Under the pieces are notes generated by a model that did no database searches, was not told where the DNA came from, and saw nothing but the letters and a program-made list of their open reading frames with translations. This document shows positions 33,006 through 40,139 of a DNA stretch of 64,000 nucleotides, piece by piece. How positions within the stretch are numbered: the first letter of the stretch is position 1; every line of letters starts with the position of its first letter. The translations under genes and the position numbers were made by a program. The stretch comes from Flavobacterium sp. (GTDB lineage: Bacteria; Bacteroidota; Bacteroidia; Flavobacteriales; Flavobacteriaceae), in assembly GCA_023251135.1 (NCBI GenBank), contig JAHEZJ010000024.1, forward strand, positions 1 to 64,000. Reading direction: 5' to 3'.

Positions 33006-33332
33006 TTAGTTTTCGATATAAACCCAGGCAACTACTCCGGAGTTTAGGGTTACCTGAATTCTTTTGTAAGCATTGGATTCGAATAAATCTACTTTAGCCA
33101 AATCAGCACCTGAAATGTCGAAAACAACACCGTGTATAGGATCTGAAGGAGCTTCGGTTGGTACCACTACAACATAATCTGCCATTCCAAATTCTTCCTC
33201 TATTCGCAGACTTTTCAGCCTGTGACCCAGCAGTTGATCAGGAGTACCGACTAACAATTTCTTAAAGAGTCGCATCTGAATTTCTTTTGACCGTAATGTT
33301 CCGTAAGAGAATAACTTTTCCATAGTTGCCAT
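33006..33332 (-). CDS. Gamma-glutamylcyclotransferase-like (AIG2/GGCT) protein
   Basis: 108 aa from ATG at 33332, or 105 aa from the ATG at 33323. The GGCT signature FSYGTLRSKEIQMRLFKKLL at the start is followed by LGHRLKSLR and VVVPTEAPSDPIHGVVFDI, where a catalytic acid (Glu) is expected near the middle. These enzymes release 5-oxoproline from gamma-glutamyl substrates, but small members vary. It starts 4 bp after the trpB stop and precedes trpA, an unusual guest inside the trp operon; nothing in the sequence ties it to tryptophan. Confidence 0.75.
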   Translation of the reverse strand: MATMEKLFSYGTLRSKEIQMRLFKKLLVGTPDQLLGHRLKSLRIEEEFGMADYVVVVPTEAPSDPIHGVVFDISGADLAKVDLFESNAYKRIQVTLNSGVVAWVYIEN

Positions 33333-33336
33333 TGTA

Positions 33337-34518
33337 TTACAATTTAAAATACTCGATATAATTGTCTAAATCCTTGTCTCCACGACCAGAAAGGCTGATC
33401 ACGACAATGTCGGTTGGTTTGAATTTCTTCTGATCTAAAACAGCAAAGGCATGTGCGCTTTCGATTGCCGGAATAATTCCTTCTAATTTGGTAAGCTGTA
33501 AGCCTGCATTCATAGCATCATCATCTGTAACAGAGAAGAACTCTCCACGGCCGCTTTGTGCCAAATGCGCATGCATCGGACCAACTCCCGGATAATCAAG
33601 TCCCGCAGAAATGGAATAAGGTTCGGTAATTTGTCCGTCAGGAGTTTGCATCAAAAGGGTTTTACAACCGTGAATAATACCTACTTTTCCTAATTTACTG
33701 GTTGCAGCACTGTGCCCACTGTCAACCCCTTTTCCGGCTGCTTCTACCGCAATGATTCCAACTTCGGGTTCGTGTAGAAAGTGATAGTAGGTTCCGGCCG
33801 CATTACTTCCGCCGCCAATACAGGCTACGACATAATCCGGGTTTTCACGTCCTTCTTTCTCTTTCAGCTGCCATTTGATTTCTTCTGAAATGACACTTTG
33901 AAAACGGGTTACCATATCAGGATAAGGATGTGGTCCAATTGCCGAACCTATAATATAATGAGTGTCTACCGGATTGTTGATCCAGTCACGAATCGCTTCA
34001 TTGGTAGCATCCTTTAATGTTTTGGACCCTGAAAGTGCCGGACGAACTTCTGCGCCTAACATTTTCATACGTGCTACGTTTGGTGCCTGACGCGCGATGT
34101 CAATCTCACCCATATACACGATACATTCCAATCCCATTAAAGCACAAACTGTAGCAGTGGCCACCCCATGTTGACCTGCGCCCGTTTCGGCAATAATTCT
34201 TTTTTTGCCCAGACGTTTTGCCACCAAAATCTGTCCGATCGTATTGTTTACTTTATGTGCTCCGGTATGGTTTAAATCTTCTCTTTTCAGATAGACCTTT
34301 GTATTGTATTTTTCTGATATTCGTTTGGCAAAATAAAGCGGACTTGGACGGCCTACATAATCTTTTAATAATTGGTCAAATTCGGCCTTAAAATCAGGTT
34401 CGCTTGTTATTTTTAAGTAATTCTGACGTAATTCTTCTACATTCGGATACAGCATTTCGGGAATATATGCCCCTCCAAATTCTCCGTAATATCCTTTTTC
34501 GTTCACATTATAGTTCAT
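33337..34518 (-). CDS. trpB: Tryptophan synthase beta chain
   Basis: 393 aa, ATG start. Motifs HTGAHKVNN with the PLP lysine, GAGQHGVATATV, the serine-binding GSAIGPHPYP region, and CIGGGSNAAGTYY for the PLP phosphate. It condenses indole with serine. The start overlaps the trpF stop by 11 bp, so the two are translationally coupled. Confidence 0.95.
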   Translation of the reverse strand: MNYNVNEKGYYGEFGGAYIPEMLYPNVEELRQNYLKITSEPDFKAEFDQLLKDYVGRPSPLYFAKRISEKYNTKVYLKREDLNHTGAHKVNNTIGQILVAKRLGKKRIIAETGAGQHGVATATVCALMGLECIVYMGEIDIARQAPNVARMKMLGAEVRPALSGSKTLKDATNEAIRDWINNPVDTHYIIGSAIGPHPYPDMVTRFQSVISEEIKWQLKEKEGRENPDYVVACIGGGSNAAGTYYHFLHEPEVGIIAVEAAGKGVDSGHSAATSKLGKVGIIHGCKTLLMQTPDGQITEPYSISAGLDYPGVGPMHAHLAQSGRGEFFSVTDDDAMNAGLQLTKLEGIIPAIESAHAFAVLDQKKFKPTDIVVISLSGRGDKDLDNYIEYFKL

Positions 34519-35170
34519 TGTATAATTGTTTAGGGTTTAAAGTAGCAGGTTTTAGGTTTTTCTGAAACTTTCTTAATAGACTTATATTTTTCAATCCCGG
34601 CGCTGTCTCAAATTTACTGTTTACGTCTACAGCATAAATAGGAATTTTGAGATTTTTTATGGCAGGTACTTCTTCAATTCCAATGCCACCACTTAAGAAA
34701 ATAGGTTTTTCCGATTTATAATTTTCTAATATTTTCCAGTCAAATGTGGTTCCGTTTCCTCCGGGTAGTTTTCCTTTTGTGTCAAACAGAAAATAATCAC
34801 ATACGTTTTCAAAAGGGGTTAAAACTTCAAAATCAAAATTGTCATCGATAGAGAATGTTTTTATGATTTCGATGGTAACATCAATTTTGGCATCAATTTT
34901 AGCTTTTAACTCCTGACAAAATTCAACAGATTCTTTTCCGTGTAACTGAACGGCCTGTAAATGATATTTGTCTGCTTTTGATAGAATACCATCAACGGTT
35001 TCATCCACAAAAACGCCCGTCTTTTTTATGGTATGAATCAATTCCGGAATCGTTCCGTCAAAATAGCGAGCGGATTTTTCCCAGAAAATAAATCCCATAT
35101 AGTCGGGCAGGAGTGCTCCTGTCTCGAGTACATTGTCGGGATATTTCATACCGCAGATTTTTAGTTTCAT
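34508..35170 (-). CDS. trpF: Phosphoribosylanthranilate isomerase
   Basis: 220 aa, ATG start. MKLKICGMKYPDNV gives the catalytic Cys at residue 6; GVFVDETVDGI and VQLHGKES follow, then FLFDTKGKLPGGNGTTFDW with the catalytic Asp, and FLSGGIGIEEV near the end. It converts phosphoribosylanthranilate to CdRP for TrpC. Overlaps trpB by 11 bp. Confidence 0.95.
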   Translation of the reverse strand: MKLKICGMKYPDNVLETGALLPDYMGFIFWEKSARYFDGTIPELIHTIKKTGVFVDETVDGILSKADKYHLQAVQLHGKESVEFCQELKAKIDAKIDVTIEIIKTFSIDDNFDFEVLTPFENVCDYFLFDTKGKLPGGNGTTFDWKILENYKSEKPIFLSGGIGIEEVPAIKNLKIPIYAVDVNSKFETAPGLKNISLLRKFQKNLKPATLNPKQLYNEL

Positions 35171-35184
35171 TTTTTTTTATGCTT

Positions 35185-35290
35185 TAGGCAATAGGCAGTA
35201 AGCTATACGCTTTTGCTGCATGCCGTATTATTTTTTATCGATTGGTAGAGTTTAAGCAATAAGCTTTAGGCTTACGGCTTATAGCCTATA
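35185..35290. repeat. Family F word repeat between trpC and trpF
   Basis: GCTTTAGGCAATAGGCAGT and TAAGCTATACGC on one side, AAGCAATAAGCTTTAGGC and GGCTTATAGCCTATAGC on the other, form an irregular inverted array. It overlaps the stop codon of trpC, so the repeat supplies the last codons. Confidence 0.65.
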
Positions 35291-36065
35291 GCTGTTGAAT
35301 AAATTCAGTTGCTGCCTGCCCGGCATTCGCTGTTTTCATGAAATTTTCACCTATCAGAAAACCATTGTAACCGTAAGGTCTTAGTTCCGAAATGGCTTCA
35401 ACAGTTGAAATTCCGCTTTCTGAAACCTTTACAAAATCATCCGGAATCTGTGATGCCAGCTGTTTGCTGAAATCCAGACTTACTTCGAAGGTTTTCAGGT
35501 TTCTGTTGTTCACCCCGAGCATATCAAGGCTTGGCATAATCGATTTTTCCAATTCTTCCTGATTGTGTACTTCTAGTAAAACTTCTAAACCTAACTGTTT
35601 TGCAAATTCCGATAAGGATTTGATCTCTTCCCGGGTTAAAACCGCTGCAATAAGAAGGATTAAATCTGCTCCATACGCTTTGGCTTCTAAAATCTGATAT
35701 TCATCAACGATAAATTCTTTTCGCAAAAGCGGAATATTTACGCTGGCTCTTGCTAAAAGTAAATCGTCTAAAGAACCTCCGAAATACTTCCCGTCAGTTA
35801 AAACTGAAATCCCGCATGCGCCGGCATTTTCATATCCTTTAACCACTTCTTCAACGGTAAAACTCTGATTGATTACAGCTTTTGAAGGAGAGCGGCGTTT
35901 GTGTTCGGCAATAATTCCTGTCGAACTTGTTCTTAGTTTTTGACTTAAAGAAATCGTTTCTCTTCCAAAAAATACAGAAGCCTCCAATTGCGAAACTGGA
36001 ATGATGGATTTTTTCAGAACGACTTCTCGTTTTTTATCTACAATTATTTTATCTAGAATGTTCAT
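35286..36065 (-). CDS. trpC: Indole-3-glycerol phosphate synthase
   Basis: 259 aa from ATG at 36065 (MNILDKII); an in-frame TTG upstream lies in a repeat and is not used. Motifs IIAEHKRRSPSKA with the catalytic Lys, DGKYFGGSLDDL, LLRKEFIVDEYQI with the second Lys, LLEVH, GVNNRNLKTFEV and VSESGIST. It closes the indole ring. It is separate from trpF, unlike the fused enterobacterial gene. Confidence 0.95.
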   Translation of the reverse strand: MNILDKIIVDKKREVVLKKSIIPVSQLEASVFFGRETISLSQKLRTSSTGIIAEHKRRSPSKAVINQSFTVEEVVKGYENAGACGISVLTDGKYFGGSLDDLLLARASVNIPLLRKEFIVDEYQILEAKAYGADLILLIAAVLTREEIKSLSEFAKQLGLEVLLEVHNQEELEKSIMPSLDMLGVNNRNLKTFEVSLDFSKQLASQIPDDFVKVSESGISTVEAISELRPYGYNGFLIGENFMKTANAGQAATEFIQQL

Positions 36066-36076
36066 TGTTGTATTTG

Positions 36077-36132
36077 TTTCAGGTTTCAAGTTTCAGGTTC
36101 GCTTCAATAACTTGAAACCTGAAACTTGAAAC
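36077..36132. repeat. Family E inverted word repeat between trpD and trpC
   Basis: Words built on GTTTCAGGTTTCAAGTTTCAGG and their complement CTTGAAACCTGAAACTTGAAA pair around a short loop. The element fills almost the whole intercistronic gap. Copies are at 37811 and 38374. Confidence 0.75.
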
Positions 36133-36138
36133 ATTTTT

Positions 36139-37131
36139 TTACCTGCTTAGTTCTTGTAATTTTTTAAGTACCTGATGTCCTTTTCCGGAAAACAGACTTT
36201 CTTTGGCCTGTTTAAAGCCTTCTTGCGGAGAACATTTTGTTACCGTCGAAATCGCCATTGCTGCATTTACGCAAACAACATTATTTTGTGCTTCGCTTCC
36301 TTTACCGGAAATAATATTGACAAACATATCTGCGGATTCTTCAATTGTTCTTCCTCCTTCAATCTCTCTTTGTGATAGAAGACGAACGTTAAAATCCTCA
36401 GGTTTTAACATACCTTCCATATCACTTGTAATGATTTTTGTAGGGCCTGTTAATGATATTTCGTCATAACCGTCAAGCGAATGCAGGATGGTAAAATTCA
36501 CATCGGTGTTTTGATATAAGTAAGCATACATTCGGGCTAGTTCTAAATTGAAAACACCAACCAGTTGATTTTTAGGAAACGATGGGTTTACCATTGGCCC
36601 CAGCATATTGAAAAATGTTTTTACGGCTAGCTCTTTTCTGATTGGGCCGACATTTTTCATAGCAGGGTGAAATAGGGGAGCGTGTAAAACACAAATTCCC
36701 GTCTGATCGATACATTTTTCTAAAAATGCAGGATCATTACTGAATTTTATGCCCATTTTCTCCATAACGTTGCTGGATCCGGAAATCGACGAAACACCAT
36801 AATTTCCGTGTTTTGCCACTTTTATTCCGGCTCCGGCCGCTACAAATGAAGCCAAAGTCGAAATGTTAAACGTATCTTTTCCGTCACCACCCGTTCCGCA
36901 CAAATCGATGGCGTTATAGGCTGACAAATCAACGCGAATACACAATTCTAGTAAAGCTTCACGAAAACCCGAAAGCTCGTCAATTGTAATACTGCGCATC
37001 ATAAATACGGTCAAAAATGCCGAGATCTGACTTGGGTTGTAAGCGCCGCTTGAGATGTTAATCAATACGTCCTTGGCCTCTTCTTTCGAGAGCACTTCGT
37101 GATTGATTAATTTATTTAGTATGTTTTTCAT
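36139..37131 (-). CDS. trpD: Anthranilate phosphoribosyltransferase
   Basis: 330 aa, ATG start. Motifs LCGTGGDGKDTFNIST, the glycine loop that binds PRPP; KHGNYGVSSISGSSNVMEKMG; and RKELAVKTFFNMLGPMVNP. It transfers phosphoribose from PRPP to anthranilate. It is unfused to trpG and lies downstream of it, with repeats between. Confidence 0.95.
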   Translation of the reverse strand: MKNILNKLINHEVLSKEEAKDVLINISSGAYNPSQISAFLTVFMMRSITIDELSGFREALLELCIRVDLSAYNAIDLCGTGGDGKDTFNISTLASFVAAGAGIKVAKHGNYGVSSISGSSNVMEKMGIKFSNDPAFLEKCIDQTGICVLHAPLFHPAMKNVGPIRKELAVKTFFNMLGPMVNPSFPKNQLVGVFNLELARMYAYLYQNTDVNFTILHSLDGYDEISLTGPTKIITSDMEGMLKPEDFNVRLLSQREIEGGRTIEESADMFVNIISGKGSEAQNNVVCVNAAMAISTVTKCSPQEGFKQAKESLFSGKGHQVLKKLQELSR

Positions 37132-37138
37132 TTTTTTT

Positions 37139-37230
37139 AAAGTTGCTAAGGTTCTGAGGGACTAAGGTTCTAAGGTTCTAAGGTTTCATTGTCACTGAAT
37201 ACTGAGACTGTATACTGAGACTGCGACTGA
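37139..37230. repeat. Word repeats between trpG and trpD
   Basis: Family A words (TGCTAAGGTTCTGAGGGACT, TCTAAGGTTCTAAGG) at 37142-37184 are followed by a second group (CACTGAATACTGAGACTGTA, ACTGAGACTGCGACTGAC) in 37192-37230. Confidence 0.65.
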
Positions 37231-37233
37231 CTT

Positions 37234-37800
37234 TTAACTCTTTATCCAATTCTCTAAAATCCTTTTTCCATTTGGGGTTAAAACACTTTCGGGATGAAAC
37301 TGAACGCCTCTTACATCAAATGTTTTGTGTCTTAACGACATGATTTGTCCGTTTTCATCAACTGAAGTGGCTTCAAGAGCATCCGGCAAGTTGGCATCAA
37401 CAACCCAGGAATGGTAACGCCCGACCTCAAATTCATTGCCTAAACCTTCGAACAAAATTTCGTCTGAAACTACAGTTTTTACATTTGTAGCGACACCATG
37501 GTATACCTTGTCAAGGTTTGAAAGTGTACCGCCAAAAACCTCCCCGATTGCCTGTTGTCCTAAACAAACGCCCAGAATACTTTTTGTTGGAGCGTATTTT
37601 TGAATCACTGCTTTTAATAATCCTGCTTCATCCGGAATTCCGGGACCGGGAGAAAGTAATATTTTATCAAAAGAGGCGATTTCTTCAATGTCAAATTCAT
37701 CGTTTCTGTATACTGTAACTTCACAGTTTAAATCCTCCAGATAGTGTACTAAATTATAAGTGAAACTATCGTAATTGTCTATAACTAATATTTTTTTCAT
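37234..37800 (-). CDS. trpG: Anthranilate synthase glutamine amidotransferase component
   Basis: 188 aa from ATG at 37800 (MKKILVIDNYDSFTYN); a TTG upstream lies in a repeat. Class I amidotransferase: catalytic Cys in ILGVCLGQQAIGEVFGG, then RYHSWVV, and the His-Glu pair in GVQFHPESVLTP. It supplies ammonia to TrpE. Separated from trpE by a lipoprotein gene in the same operon. Confidence 0.95.
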   Translation of the reverse strand: MKKILVIDNYDSFTYNLVHYLEDLNCEVTVYRNDEFDIEEIASFDKILLSPGPGIPDEAGLLKAVIQKYAPTKSILGVCLGQQAIGEVFGGTLSNLDKVYHGVATNVKTVVSDEILFEGLGNEFEVGRYHSWVVDANLPDALEATSVDENGQIMSLRHKTFDVRGVQFHPESVLTPNGKRILENWIKS

Positions 37801-37810
37801 TGTGTTTTTT

Positions 37811-37882
37811 TGTTTCAAGTTTCAGGTTTCAAGTTCCAGATTCCAATAACTTGAAACCTGAAACAAAGAAAACCTGAAACAT
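37811..37882. repeat. Family E inverted word repeat between the lipoprotein gene and trpG
   Basis: TTTCAAGTTTCAGGTTTCAAG on one side and CTTGAAACCTGAAACAAAG on the other form an inverted array with a short centre. Same words as at 36077 and 38374. Confidence 0.75.
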
Positions 37883-37887
37883 TTTTT

Positions 37888-38334
37888 TTATTTTTCTCGA
37901 ACGTACTTTTCAGTAATAATACGATCGACGCCTAACTTTTCTATTTTTTCGATTCCCTTTTGAATCAGGGTGTCATTTTTAATTTTTATTACAAACTTAA
38001 AGGTATTGTTTTCCCACTGACGGTTGTTAAAGTATTCCAAATTTTCAGTGTAAGTACTATCCTTTAAAGTATATTTTCCACCTCCGCCGAAGAACAAAGC
38101 GGTACTGTCTTTTCCGTTGTTCAAATCATGATTAAAAAAAGCAAAATGAGTATCATTGATAATTTTAATCATTTTTGTTTTTGGATTGAAAGTCGAGAAT
38201 GTGGAATCTTTTTCTGTGGTTTCAGCTGATATCAGACGCCAGGTTCCGTTTAAAGGAAGTTTGTCTGATTCTTTTTTAGTTTCACATGAAGCAAATAATA
38301 CAATAGCAATCAAAAATGGAATAATGTTCTTCAT
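37888..38334 (-). CDS. Lipocalin-like lipoprotein inside the trp operon
   Basis: 148 aa, ATG start. The signal IIPFLIAIVLFASC ends in a lipobox Cys at residue 17, then strands beginning LNGTWRLISAETTEKD, typical of small lipocalin-like lipoproteins of Bacteroidota that share the GTW opening. No tryptophan-pathway role is known for such proteins. It sits between trpE and trpG in the same orientation, with family E repeats on both sides. I cannot say more about function. Confidence 0.7.
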   Translation of the reverse strand: MKNIIPFLIAIVLFASCETKKESDKLPLNGTWRLISAETTEKDSTFSTFNPKTKMIKIINDTHFAFFNHDLNNGKDSTALFFGGGGKYTLKDSTYTENLEYFNNRQWENNTFKFVIKIKNDTLIQKGIEKIEKLGVDRIITEKYVREK

Positions 38335-38373
38335 CGTTTTTTTAGTTTGTGTTTATGGTTGTTTTTTAGTTTT

Positions 38374-38430
38374 GTTTCAAGTTTCAAGTTTCAAGTTTTG
38401 TTTGCGTTGCAACAACGTGAAACGTGAAAC
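38374..38430. repeat. Family E inverted word repeat between trpE and the lipoprotein gene
   Basis: GTTTCAAGTTTCAAGTTTCA on one side and ACGTGAAACGTGAAAC on the other form an imperfect hairpin array around a GTTGCAAC core. It ends a few bases before the stop region of trpE. Confidence 0.7.
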
Positions 38431-38438
38431 AAAAAAAC

Positions 38439-39839
38439 TTATATTTTCTCCGCCATCTCTAAGGCTGTATTCAAGGCTCTTAGTTTATTGTAAACTTCCT
38501 GCATTTCGCTTTCTTCGTCAGAGCTGGCTACAATTCCGGCACCGGCCTGACAATGCAATTGATGATTTTTGCTCAGGAACGTTCGAATCATAATAGCGTG
38601 ATTGAAATTACCTTCAAAATCCATGAATCCGATGGCGCCTCCGTAGAAATTACGATTGGTTTTTTCGTAATCTTCAATTAATTGCATGGCTCTGTGTTTT
38701 GGAGCACCGCTTAAAGTTCCTGCCGGAAAGGTATCGGCAACTACCTGCATGGTTGTTGCTTTCTCGTGTAAATAACCTGTTACTTTCGAAACTAGGTGAA
38801 TAACATGAGAGAAAAACTGAACTTCTCTGTACTTTTCAACTTTTACATCATGACCATTTCGGCTTAGATCATTTCTGGCCAAATCGACTAACATGACGTG
38901 TTCGCTGTTTTCTTTTTTATCTTCTGAAAGCTGTTTGGCCAAAACAGCATCCTGCTCGTCATTTCCGGTTCTTTTAAAAGTACCGGCTATAGGATGAATT
39001 TCTGCTTTTCTGTTTTTTACAATGATTTGTGCCTCAGGTGAAGAACCGAATATTTTGAAGTCGCCATAATCAAAGAAGAACAAGTACGGAGACGGGTTTA
39101 TACTGCGTAAAGCACGGTATACATTGAATTCATCTCCTTTGAAACCTTGGGTAAAACGACGTGAAAGTACCAATTGGAAAACATCTCCACGGAAACAGTG
39201 TTTTTTGGCTAAAGCCACATTGTGTTTGAATTCTTCATCGGTTAAATTAGAGAAACCTTCACCTTCTTTGGTAAATTTATACGAAGCAATATTTCGGGAT
39301 TGCAGCAATTGTTCGATTTCCGAAATGTTGTTTTTTCCATCAACACTGTGGCAAAAAATGTAAGCCTCATTTTTAAAGTGATTGATGGCAATGATGTTTT
39401 GATAAACGGCATAAAAAACATCCGGAATTAAAGTAGCTTTGTCTTTTTTGGCAATTGAAACTTTCTCAAAATAACGAACGGCATCGTAAGAAATGTATCC
39501 GAACAAACCATTATTGATGAATTTAAAGTCGTTTTTCTCTGATTGAAACTGACTTGAAAATTCCTGAAGTATTTCCGGAATATTTGTTGAACTGTCAATT
39601 GAAATTCGCTCCTTAGTTCCGTCAGGAAAAGTTTTTGAAATGGTTTCATTTTCAATTTTAATCGTCGCAATCGGGTTGCAGCAGATGTAAGAGAAACTGT
39701 TGTCATTTCCGTGATAATCACTACTTTCCAGTAGTAGGCTGTTTGGGAATTTATCCCTGATTTTAAAATAAACACTTACCGGCGTAACGGTATCGGCCAG
39801 AATTTGTTTGTAGTGTGTGTTGAGTATAAAAGGTTTCAA
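38439..39839 (-). CDS. trpE: Anthranilate synthase component I
   Basis: 466 aa. The start is TTG at 39839 (MKPFILNTHYKQIL): there is no ATG or GTG in a suitable place, and the protein N-terminus looks complete. Motifs: LLESSDY of the tryptophan-feedback site, FQLVLSRRF, PSPYLFFFDYGDFKIFGSSPE, HPIAGTFKRTG, LVDLARNDLSRNG and TFPAGTLSGAPK. It makes anthranilate with TrpG, first step of the pathway. Upstream is a leader with an attenuator, so expression responds to tryptophan; a weak TTG start may lower translation further. Confidence 0.95.
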   Translation of the reverse strand: MKPFILNTHYKQILADTVTPVSVYFKIRDKFPNSLLLESSDYHGNDNSFSYICCNPIATIKIENETISKTFPDGTKERISIDSSTNIPEILQEFSSQFQSEKNDFKFINNGLFGYISYDAVRYFEKVSIAKKDKATLIPDVFYAVYQNIIAINHFKNEAYIFCHSVDGKNNISEIEQLLQSRNIASYKFTKEGEGFSNLTDEEFKHNVALAKKHCFRGDVFQLVLSRRFTQGFKGDEFNVYRALRSINPSPYLFFFDYGDFKIFGSSPEAQIIVKNRKAEIHPIAGTFKRTGNDEQDAVLAKQLSEDKKENSEHVMLVDLARNDLSRNGHDVKVEKYREVQFFSHVIHLVSKVTGYLHEKATTMQVVADTFPAGTLSGAPKHRAMQLIEDYEKTNRNFYGGAIGFMDFEGNFNHAIMIRTFLSKNHQLHCQAGAGIVASSDEESEMQEVYNKLRALNTALEMAEKI

Positions 39840-39889
39840 AGTATTTCGTTTATTAAGTTTTTACTATTTTTTTTACTTGTGTTTCGACC

Positions 39890-39923
39890 AAAAAAAAAGG
39901 CTTGTCGTGATGACAAGCCTTTT
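39890..39923 (-). terminator. trp attenuator terminator hairpin
   Basis: On the minus strand AAAAGGCTTGTC pairs with GACAAGCCTTTT around a 5-nt loop, followed by a further T run. It lies between the leader peptide and trpE and would stop transcription before trpE. Confidence 0.85.
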
Positions 39924-39965
39924 ATATTTATAGTTTACAATACCATAGGAAGCTTTGTTCACGAC
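39904..39965 (-). promoter_or_regulatory. trp antiterminator pairing segments
   Basis: On the RNA the segment GUCGUGAACAAAGC (39952-39965), which spans the leader stop codon, can pair with GCUUGUCAUCACGAC (39904-39918), that is, the 5' arm and loop of the terminator. GUCGUGA and UCACGAC match perfectly, and the remainder pairs with small bulges. The two foldings are mutually exclusive, as expected for attenuation. Confidence 0.75.
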
Positions 39966-40015
39966 GTTCGACGTAAATTCTTCCACCACCAAGTATTGTT
40001 CATTATTGTTTTCAT
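39959..40015 (-). CDS. trpL: trp operon leader peptide
   Basis: An 18-codon frame reads MKTIMNNTWWWKNLRRTS and stops at TGA (39959-39961). Three consecutive TGG codons occupy 39983-39991. Stalling there for lack of charged tRNA-Trp would leave the segment 17 nt downstream free to form the antiterminator; reading on to the stop codon would cover it and allow the terminator. This is the textbook arrangement of translational attenuation of trp operons, placed directly upstream of trpE. Confidence 0.88.
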   Translation of the reverse strand: MKTIMNNTWWWKNLRRTS

Positions 40016-40032
40016 ATCTTATTTTGATTTGA

Positions 40033-40060
40033 CAAATATATAAATGTAATTTGAATTACA
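40033..40060 (-). promoter_or_regulatory. trp promoter with adjacent inverted repeat
   Basis: The minus strand reads TATATTTG at 40033-40040, a match to TAnnTTTG, so transcription would begin a few bases before the leader ATG. Just upstream the arms TGTAATT and AATTACA (40045-40060) form an inverted repeat with a 2-bp centre, inside the promoter, a possible site for a regulator. Confidence 0.6.
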
Positions 40061-40139
40061 GGACATAAAAAATCAAAAAAAACTTTTATAATTTTTGAAA
40101 TTTGTTAAATTTCATTGCTAATGTAGCGTTTTTAATGTC

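Noticed and set aside
36203..36469. Plus-strand open frame of 88 aa inside trpD
   Set aside because: Antisense shadow of a conserved gene; same reasoning for other antisense frames inside trpE, cydB, glpK and gapN.
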